Assembly (NCBI GenBank): GCA_038040285.1
Contig: JBBPIN010000008.1
Coordinates: forward strand, 21,425 to 85,424
Origin: Mayfieldus sp038040285
Lineage (GTDB): Bacteria > Actinomycetota > Thermoleophilia > Solirubrobacterales > 70-9
Direction of reading: 5' to 3'
DNA length: 64,000 nucleotides
Shown here: piece by piece, positions 58,180 to 64,000 of the stretch
Numbering within the stretch: position 1 is the first letter of the stretch
Layout of the letters: every line of letters begins with the position of its first letter
Notes under the pieces: generated by a model
Databases searched by the model: none
What the model was told of the DNA's origin: nothing
What the model saw: only the letters and a program-made list of their open reading frames with translations
Made by a program: the position numbers and the translations under genes

Positions 58180-59403
58180 ATGACGATTGGGTGCGTACTG
58201 GTCCCGCGATTTTCCCTGCTATCCGTGGCAGGCGATCGCGAGGAGCTGCTGCGCCGGCCGGCCGGCCTCGCCCCCGAGCCGGGCGGGGCCCAGGTGCTCG
58301 GCGAGGTCAGCGGCGGGGCCGAAGCTCATGGGGTGCGGGCGGGGATGGCGCTCGGCGAGGCGCTTGCGCGCTGTCCGAACCTTGCCCTGCTTGCGCCCGA
58401 CCCGGAGCGCGCGGCGGGACTCTGGGAGCAGGTGCTGCACGAGCTGGAGGGGATCGGGGCGGCGGTCGAGTCCGAGCGCGCCGGCGAAGCGTTCTTCCGA
58501 GCCGATGGCCTGCGCGGCCTGCATGGCGGTTTGGGCGGGGCCTTGCGACAGGCGCGTCTCGCGGTTGGGATGCCGGCCAGGGTGGCGGCGGCTCCCTCTC
58601 GCTTCGTGGCCTATGCGGCGGCGGCCCACAGGGGGACCCGGCGAGGATCGAGGCGGCAGCTGATCATCAGCGCCGCTCGCGTCCGCGACTTCCTCTCCCC
58701 CCTCCCGGTCTCCCTGCTGGGTACGCGGCTCGATCCCAAAGGGACCAGCGGCCACGAGCTGGTCGCGGTGCTGGAGCGGCTCGGGGTGAAGGCGCTCGGC
58801 ATGCTCGCCGAGCTGCCGGAGGACGCGGTGGCCGACCGCTTCGGCCGGCTCGGGCTGAGGGCGCGCAGGATGGCTCGCGGCGATGACGAGCCGCTGCGTC
58901 CCCGCGGCCTCCGGGTGGCCCTGGTCGCAGTCGTCGAGCTGCCGGAGGCGACGGCCGGTCCGCAGCTCGAGCGGGCCCTGGCGCTGCTGGTCGACCGCCT
59001 GCTCGCCGACCCGGGGCGGAAGGGCCGAATGGTGCGTGCGCTGCGGCTCGGCGCCCGCCTCGCCGGCGGAGGTGGGTGGCGGCGCGAGGTGGCTTTGCGG
59101 CGATCCAGCGCCTCGCCGGAGCTGCTGCGGGTGGCGCTCGCCCCCCGGCTGGTGGAGCTGCCCGGCCCCGCCTCCTCGCTGGTGCTCGAGGTAACCGCCC
59201 TTGGACCGCCGACGGGCGAGCAGCTGGAGCTGACCCGGCAGGAGGCGGAGCGGCGCCGTGCCCGGCTCGGCGAAGCGGTTCGCCAGGTGCGGGCGGCGGC
59301 CGGGACGGACGCCCTGCTGAGGGTGCTGGAGGTGGACCCGGAGTCCCGTGTGCCGGAGCGGCGCGCGTTCCTCGCACCCTTCCCCGAAGGCCCGCCGCAG
59401 TGA
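58180..59403 (+). CDS. imuB: Y-family DNA polymerase-like ImuB
   Basis: Catalytically inactive Y-family polymerase homologue that links DnaE2 to the sliding clamp for mutagenic lesion bypass. The 407-residue protein has the family layout (N-terminal VLVPRFSLLSVAGDREELL, palm and finger region, HhH-like LGMLAELPEDAVADRFGRLG), but the DE pair that binds metal in DinB is replaced by SERAGEAFFRADGL, as in other ImuB proteins. It directly follows a LexA box and its stop overlaps the next gene (GTGA). The usual partner imuA/imuA' is not adjacent. Confidence 0.88.
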   Translation: MTIGCVLVPRFSLLSVAGDREELLRRPAGLAPEPGGAQVLGEVSGGAEAHGVRAGMALGEALARCPNLALLAPDPERAAGLWEQVLHELEGIGAAVESERAGEAFFRADGLRGLHGGLGGALRQARLAVGMPARVAAAPSRFVAYAAAAHRGTRRGSRRQLIISAARVRDFLSPLPVSLLGTRLDPKGTSGHELVAVLERLGVKALGMLAELPEDAVADRFGRLGLRARRMARGDDEPLRPRGLRVALVAVVELPEATAGPQLERALALLVDRLLADPGRKGRMVRALRLGARLAGGGGWRREVALRRSSASPELLRVALAPRLVELPGPASSLVLEVTALGPPTGEQLELTRQEAERRRARLGEAVRQVRAAAGTDALLRVLEVDPESRVPERRAFLAPFPEGPPQ

Positions 59404-59648
59404 GCCCTCCCCCGCGTCGCCTCTACGCCCCTCGCCCGGCACGAGTGCAGACCCGCGTCGACGGCGTGCCGCTTGCGGTCGGGTCGGTCGCGGTCGAGTC
59501 GGTGCGCGAGGAGTGGCTGGTCGAGGACCGCTGGTGGACCCCGCAGCCGCTGCGCCGCCGCTACTTCGAGCTGGTCCTCGCCGACGGGCGCGACGTGGTC
59601 GTCTTCGAGGCCGAGGACTCGGCCTCCTGGTTCCTGCAGCGGGCCTGA
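59400..59648 (+). CDS. DUF6504-like small protein of the imuB-dnaE2 operon
   Basis: 82 residues from the GTG at 59400, overlapping the imuB stop by 4 bases, and its own stop overlaps the dnaE2 ATG (TGATG). Such small proteins with a WW pair and RRRYFEL (VREEWLVEDRWWTPQPLRRR) stand between imuB and dnaE2 in many actinobacteria. The function is unknown; the tight coupling suggests work in the mutasome. A longer reading frame overlapping imuB is not the real start. Confidence 0.75.
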   Translation: MSPPPRRLYAPRPARVQTRVDGVPLAVGSVAVESVREEWLVEDRWWTPQPLRRRYFELVLADGRDVVVFEAEDSASWFLQRA

Positions 59649-62600
59649 TGGGCCGCCCCGACTCCCACAGCGCGTCTCCCCCCTACGTCGAGCTGCACTG
59701 CCACTCGGCCTTCTCTTTCCTCGACGGGGCCTCCGACCCGGGCGAACTGGCTGCTGCCGCCGCAGAACTTGGGTATCCCGCCCTTGCCCTCACTGATCAC
59801 GATGGCCTCTGGGGGGCGATGGAATTTGCTCAGGCCTGCAAAGGCTTTGGCGTCAGACCGATTGTCGGCGCGGAAGTGACGGTTACGGCGGCCGAGCCGT
59901 TTCACCTCACACTCCTGGTTGAGGATGCGGCCGGCTATCGCAACCTCTGCCGTCTTCTCACCAAGGCCCACGAGCACACCCGCGACAACCCGCAGCGGGA
60001 AGCCGGCCAGCCGTCGGTCGCCCTGGAAGAGGTGGAGCGGCTCTCCGAAGGTCTGGTCTGCCTGTCGGGATGCGCCGGGGACGGCGCCCTGGCGGGGCGC
60101 TGGGAGCGGGGCGAGCCCGGTGAGGCCGAAGGACTGGGCCGGCGGCTGCTTGCTGCGTTCGGGCGAGAACGGTTCCGGGTCGAGCTGCAGCGGCCCTACT
60201 GGCGTCGCGACCGGACCCGCAACCGCTGGCTGGCCTCGCTCGCGGAGCGCCTCGGGGTGTCCAGCGTCGCGACCGGGGACGTCCACTGCCACGACCGCCG
60301 CCGCTCCCGGCTCCAGGACGCCTTCGTGGCGGTTCGCCTCGGGGCCACCCTGGAGGAATCCGAGCCGTTGCGGCGAGGAAACTCGGCCTCCGTCCTGCGC
60401 TCTCCCGCCACAATGGCGGAGCGCTTTCGCGACCATCCCGAGGCGGTGACGGAGAGTGTCCGGCTGGCCGAGCGGCTGCGCTTCGACCTCACCAGCGAGC
60501 TCGGTTACCGCTATCCGGGCGCCGACGATCTCGACGCAGATCGCCGCCTGGCCGAGCTCTGCCGCGAGCTGCTCGAGGACCGCTACGCCGGCCGGCGGGA
60601 GCAGGGCGAGGCGCGGGGACGGCTGGAGGAGGAGCTGCGGATCATTCGCTCGCTGCGCCTCTCGGGATTCTTCCTGCTGCACCGCGACATGCTCGAGCTG
60701 GCGCGCGAGGTCGCCGCCGAGGTGCGCGGGCCGGATTCGGCGCGGTCGGTGCTGCCTCCGGGGCGCGGGCGGGGCTCCAGCGTCAGCTCGATCGTCTGCT
60801 ATCTGACCGGCCTCTCGCACGTCGATCCGGTCAAGGCGGGGCTATTTGCGGGCCGCTTCCTCAACGAGGAGATCAGCGCCGTGCCGGACATCGACCTCGA
60901 CTTCCCGCGCGACATCCGCGAGAAGCTGATTCCCCGTGTGCACGAGCGTTACGGGACGGATCGCTCGGCGCTCGTCGCCGCCTTTCCCACCTACCGCCCG
61001 CGCGGCGCGGTGCGCGATCTCGGCAAGGCGCTCGGCCTGCCGCCGGGCGAGATCGAGCGGGTGGCGCGGATGGTCGACTTCTACGGCGGGCCGCAGGCGA
61101 TCGAGCGCGACGTGGCGGCGGCGATCGGCGATCGGCGGGCCGCGTCGGTGCGCTGGCGCCGGCTGGTCGAGCTCGGCTGCGAGGCGCTCGGTCTGCCGCG
61201 CCACGCGTCCCAGCACCCGGGCGGGATGGTGCTCTCGACCCAACCGCTGGTCGAGATCTGCCCGGTCGTGCCGGCGGCGATGGAGGGGCGGCAGATCGCG
61301 CAGTGGGACAAGGACTCCTGCGCCGACGCCGGTTTTCTGAAGATCGACCTGCTGGGGCTGGGGATGCTGTCCGCGGTCGAGCGCTGCGTGGAGGAGGTGG
61401 CGCGGACGCGCGGCGAGCGATTGGACCTCTCGCGCATACCGCTCGACGACCACAGGACCTACGAGGCGATTCGCCGCGCCGAGACGACAGGCGTGTTTCA
61501 GATCGAGAGCCGGGCGCAGATGCAGATGCTGCCGCGCACCCTGCCCCAGAACCTCGACGACCTCACGGTGCAGGTGGCGCTGGTGCGCCCGGGACCGATC
61601 CAGGGCGGCGCCGTGCACCCCTACATCGAGCGGCGGCGCATGCTGCGCGAATGCCCCCGGTACGAAGTGCCCTACGAGCATCCGTCGCTGCGCCCGGTGC
61701 TGGAGGAGACGCTGGGGGCGATCGTCTTCCAGGAGCAGGTGATCGAGGTTTCGATGGCGCTGGCCGGTTTCGGCGCCGGCGAAGCGGAGGGGTTGCGCAG
61801 GGCGATGAGCCGCAAGCGGTCCGAGGCCGCGATCCTCGCCTATCGCGAGCGCTTCATCGACGGTGCGGTCGGGCGCGGCGTGCGGCGTGCGGTGGCGGAG
61901 AGCGTCTTCGCCCAGATCGAGGGCTTCTCGGGCTTTGGCTTTCCGAAGGCGCACTCGGCGGCCTTCGCGCTGCTCGCCTACCAGTCAGCCTGGCTGCGCG
62001 AGCATCGCGGGCCGGAGTTCCTCTGCTCGCTGCTCAACGAGCAGCCGATGGGCTTCTATCCCCCTGATGCGCTCGTGCACGAGGCGCAGCGGCGGGGGAT
62101 CTCTGTCCTACCTCCCGATGTCAATCGCAGTCAGGTCCTCTGCCACGTCGAGGGTTTGGAGGGGTGCGGTACGTCGTCCTCACTCGCCACTCGCTCTGGG
62201 GGCCGCACGGTCTCCGTGCTGAGCCGCGATCGCTCGGGCGCAAAACGTTCGGACGACGCCCCACACCCCCTTCCCACTCTCGGCGTCCGGGTCGGACTCG
62301 GGTACGTCAACGGGGTGGTCGAGGACGAGATGAAGGCGCTGGTCGCGGAGCGAGAGAGCAACGGCTCGTACCGAGGGATCGCGGATCTGGCCTCGCGCTC
62401 GGGGGCAGGGCGCGATGGGCTCGAACGGCTCGCCTGGGCGGGGGCGCTTGACCAGCTAGGGCCAGGTGGCCGACGGGCGGCACTGTGGAGGTTGGGGACG
62501 GCGCCCGGCGGGCAGCGGATCCCGGCCGGGACCCAGCTCTCGCTGTCGCTGGAGCCACCCGCGGCGCCCGAGCTGCCCGAGCTGGGGCGTTGGGAGTGGG

Positions 62601-63106
62601 TCCTGGCCGACTACCGCTCGACCGGCATGACGCTCGGCGACCACCCGATGGAGTTGCTGCGGGACGAGCTGGGACCCGGCGTGGCGCTCAGCCTCGACTT
62701 GAAGAGGATGCCCGACGGCGGCGCGGTCGAGGTTGCGGGGATGGTCGTAGCGCGTCAGCGCCCGGCGACTGCGAAGGGTGTCGTCTTCATGCTGCTCGAG
62801 GACGAGTCCGGGACGATCAACCTGGTCGTCCCTCCCCCGGTCTTCGAGCGTCACCGCGTGGAGGTCCGCACGGCGCCGCTGGTGCGGGCTAGCGGGCGCC
62901 TCGAACGCCGTCAGGGGGCGATCAACGTCGTCGTCTCGCACCTCGCCCGACTCGAGCGTCCGGACCTGCCGCTCGCCGAGGTGAGGCACATCGAGCCGCC
63001 GATCGGGCGTGAGACCGGGCGTGAGCGCAGCGACTGGGAGCCGCTCCCCGAAGAGCTGGCCGCGGTCGCGCCCGCCGCCCACAGCTTTGGGCGGCGCGGG
63101 CGGTGA
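59648..63106 (+). CDS. dnaE2: Error-prone DNA polymerase III alpha subunit DnaE2
   Basis: 1152-residue C-family polymerase used for translesion synthesis in SOS. The PHP domain opens with YVELHCHSAFSFLDGASDPG and LTDHDGLWGAMEF; the catalytic Asp residues are in VPDIDLDFPRDIREKLI; the helix-hairpin-helix and OB-fold parts follow (FMLLEDESGTINLVV). Between the HhH region (ISVLPPDVNRSQVLCHVEG) and the GVRVGLGYVNGVV block lies an extra stretch of ~39 residues, about 840-878, rich in Ser, Arg and Pro, not usual in DnaE2. The ATG at 59648 is chosen over a longer frame that overlaps imuB. Confidence 0.95.
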   Translation: MGRPDSHSASPPYVELHCHSAFSFLDGASDPGELAAAAAELGYPALALTDHDGLWGAMEFAQACKGFGVRPIVGAEVTVTAAEPFHLTLLVEDAAGYRNLCRLLTKAHEHTRDNPQREAGQPSVALEEVERLSEGLVCLSGCAGDGALAGRWERGEPGEAEGLGRRLLAAFGRERFRVELQRPYWRRDRTRNRWLASLAERLGVSSVATGDVHCHDRRRSRLQDAFVAVRLGATLEESEPLRRGNSASVLRSPATMAERFRDHPEAVTESVRLAERLRFDLTSELGYRYPGADDLDADRRLAELCRELLEDRYAGRREQGEARGRLEEELRIIRSLRLSGFFLLHRDMLELAREVAAEVRGPDSARSVLPPGRGRGSSVSSIVCYLTGLSHVDPVKAGLFAGRFLNEEISAVPDIDLDFPRDIREKLIPRVHERYGTDRSALVAAFPTYRPRGAVRDLGKALGLPPGEIERVARMVDFYGGPQAIERDVAAAIGDRRAASVRWRRLVELGCEALGLPRHASQHPGGMVLSTQPLVEICPVVPAAMEGRQIAQWDKDSCADAGFLKIDLLGLGMLSAVERCVEEVARTRGERLDLSRIPLDDHRTYEAIRRAETTGVFQIESRAQMQMLPRTLPQNLDDLTVQVALVRPGPIQGGAVHPYIERRRMLRECPRYEVPYEHPSLRPVLEETLGAIVFQEQVIEVSMALAGFGAGEAEGLRRAMSRKRSEAAILAYRERFIDGAVGRGVRRAVAESVFAQIEGFSGFGFPKAHSAAFALLAYQSAWLREHRGPEFLCSLLNEQPMGFYPPDALVHEAQRRGISVLPPDVNRSQVLCHVEGLEGCGTSSSLATRSGGRTVSVLSRDRSGAKRSDDAPHPLPTLGVRVGLGYVNGVVEDEMKALVAERESNGSYRGIADLASRSGAGRDGLERLAWAGALDQLGPGGRRAALWRLGTAPGGQRIPAGTQLSLSLEPPAAPELPELGRWEWVLADYRSTGMTLGDHPMELLRDELGPGVALSLDLKRMPDGGAVEVAGMVVARQRPATAKGVVFMLLEDESGTINLVVPPPVFERHRVEVRTAPLVRASGRLERRQGAINVVVSHLARLERPDLPLAEVRHIEPPIGRETGRERSDWEPLPEELAAVAPAAHSFGRRGR

Positions 63107-63184
63107 CCGCGCTATCCGTGCCTAAGATGCAAGAACCCCTGCAAATGACCCGTTCTGTCCGCACTCCGCCCTAGCTTCCCACCC

Positions 63185-63379
63185 ATGAATGGACGAGGCA
63201 GACAGCTCACCGCGCGGCTCGCCGACGCCGCTGATCTCCTAATCGACTTCGCCACCCTCGGCGAGTACGGGCTCGAGCCCGTCGCGGAGCCGCCGCAGTG
63301 CCGGCCTGGGAGGAGGCGAGCGAATCGCCTTCCCGAGCACTCGCGGGGCTCCGCCGGGCTCGCTGCCACGCGGCGCTAG
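63185..63379 (+). CDS. Possible small protein of unknown function (64 residues)
   Basis: Lies in the 375-base space between dnaE2 and 5S rRNA (63107-63481). It opens with MNGRGRQLTARLADAADLLI, reads DFATLGEYGLEPV, then becomes Arg/Pro-rich. No Shine-Dalgarno or TANNNT box is clear, and a minus-strand frame overlaps. The first ~35 residues look protein-like; the rest may be noise. The space before it contains GCAAATGACC, shared with the murA upstream region. Confidence 0.3.
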   Translation: MNGRGRQLTARLADAADLLIDFATLGEYGLEPVAEPPQCRPGRRRANRLPEHSRGSAGLAATRR

Positions 63380-63440
63380 GCATTCAGCCGTCGCGGCTCG
63401 CCTCCCGCGACTCGACCGCCCGCCCCGCCCTCTCTCAACC

Positions 63441-63472
63441 CAAAGAAAAGGGCCGCCCGGATGGGCGGCCCT
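63441..63472 (-). terminator. Rho-independent terminator of the rRNA operon
   Basis: Stem AGGGCCGCCC (63449-63458 with 63463-63472), 4-base loop, then TTTTCTTTG on the minus strand, about 10 bases after the 5S gene. A textbook intrinsic terminator. Confidence 0.9.
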
Positions 63473-63481
63473 GAAGTGAAG

Positions 63482-63598
63482 AACCGGCGGCGACCTACTC
63501 TCCCAGGCGGTTGCCCGCCAAGTACCATCGGCGCTGAGGGGCTTAACTGCTCTGTTCGGAATGGGAAGAGGTGTTTCCCCCTCGCTATTCGCCACCGG
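63482..63598 (-). rRNA. rrf: 5S ribosomal RNA
   Basis: The minus strand reads as 5S rRNA of ~117 bases: the 5' region with TGGCGAATAGCGAGGG, CCCATTCCGAACAG in loop B/helix III, and GGGAGAGTAGGTCGCCGCC at the 3' side. The ends pair as helix I. The exact ends may be off by a few bases. It is last in the operon. Confidence 0.95.
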
Positions 63599-63661
63599 AA
63601 AACCGGCGAGACCGCGGCCCCGGCGGAGCTTGAAAACTGCACAAACCTAGGGAAATAAATA

Positions 63662-64000
<339 letters not shown>

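Noticed and set aside
63112..63369. Minus-strand 85-residue frame next to the rRNA terminator
   Set aside because: No start signal, no family likeness; it is antisense to a slightly better small frame and may be chance.
8..63440. tRNA genes, insertion sequences, prophage or attachment sites
   Set aside because: I looked through the intergenic gaps and saw no cloverleaf, transposase, integrase or direct-repeat pair that would support one.

Overview
The window is a GC-rich, gene-dense piece of chromosome, almost certainly from an actinobacterium. The gene content (GarA-like FHA protein, FtsR-like MerR regulator, RsiG-like anti-sigma, SepF, short HisG with HisZ, ImuB/DUF6504/DnaE2, non-mevalonate isoprenoid genes) and the number of genes starting directly behind a TANNNT box point to a deep-branching actinobacterial class such as Thermoleophilia (Solirubrobacterales). 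That placement is inference; no 16S rRNA lies in the window. I see no insertion sequence, phage, plasmid function, CRISPR array or tRNA.

Layout. 1-9.5 kb: the end of a wax-ester/DGAT-type acyltransferase, a YdjC/ChbG deacetylase, a GNAT acetyltransferase, a HAD phosphatase, a secreted metalloprotease, nadE, a thioesterase, a reduced MMPL-type membrane protein and a membrane protein joining a sigma-like HTH to an anti-sigma-K-like domain. 9.5-15.5 kb (minus strand): proS, pgsA, an RsiG-like protein, a GarA-like protein, an FtsR-like regulator, an SRPBCC protein and an FAD oxidase, tightly packed. 15.6-20.3 kb: three tandem secreted clan-A glycoside hydrolase paralogues. 20.3-31 kb: ispG, a frameshifted secreted protein gene, pdxH with an unknown protein and an AAC(3)-like enzyme, an EAL protein, a long-chain acyl-CoA ligase, rseP, dxr and a SprT-like metallopeptidase. 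31-35.5 kb: cdsA, uppS, frr, pyrH, tsf and rpsB, read from rpsB leftward. 35.7-41.2 kb: a division/cell-wall flank (cca, pgeF, yggS, sepF, proC, yggT, lspA, rluD-like). 41-44 kb: a membrane-anchored beta-propeller and a GT39-like membrane glycosyltransferase. 44-50.4 kb: the histidine genes hisZ-G-D-B-H-A, a small orf, then hisF. 50.5-58 kb: murA, an HD protein, a suspect alpha/beta hydrolase, a zinc-ribbon protein and three HtaA-like secreted paralogues, one broken. 58.2-63.1 kb: the SOS mutagenesis genes imuB, a DUF6504-like gene and dnaE2 behind a LexA box. 63.4-64 kb: the 3' end of an rRNA operon (23S then 5S) with its terminator, on the minus strand.

How it works together. Most genes are housekeeping, and many neighbours overlap as ATGA, GTGA or TGATG, which suggests translational coupling. 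Many transcription-unit starts have TANNNT 6-8 bases before ATG/GTG with no Shine-Dalgarno sequence, so leaderless mRNA is probably common. The accessory content consists of tandem secreted paralogues, several with small frameshifts, and related 7-bp repeats in the his region and in dnaE2.

Most notable points: a single-motif RsiG-like c-di-GMP anti-sigma candidate, a LexA box touching the imuB start codon, MurA with Asp in place of the fosfomycin-target Cys, a CCA-type nucleotidyltransferase with Asn in its DxD motif, ribosomal protein S2 with a charged tail of about 119 residues, and the heptamer repeat family.
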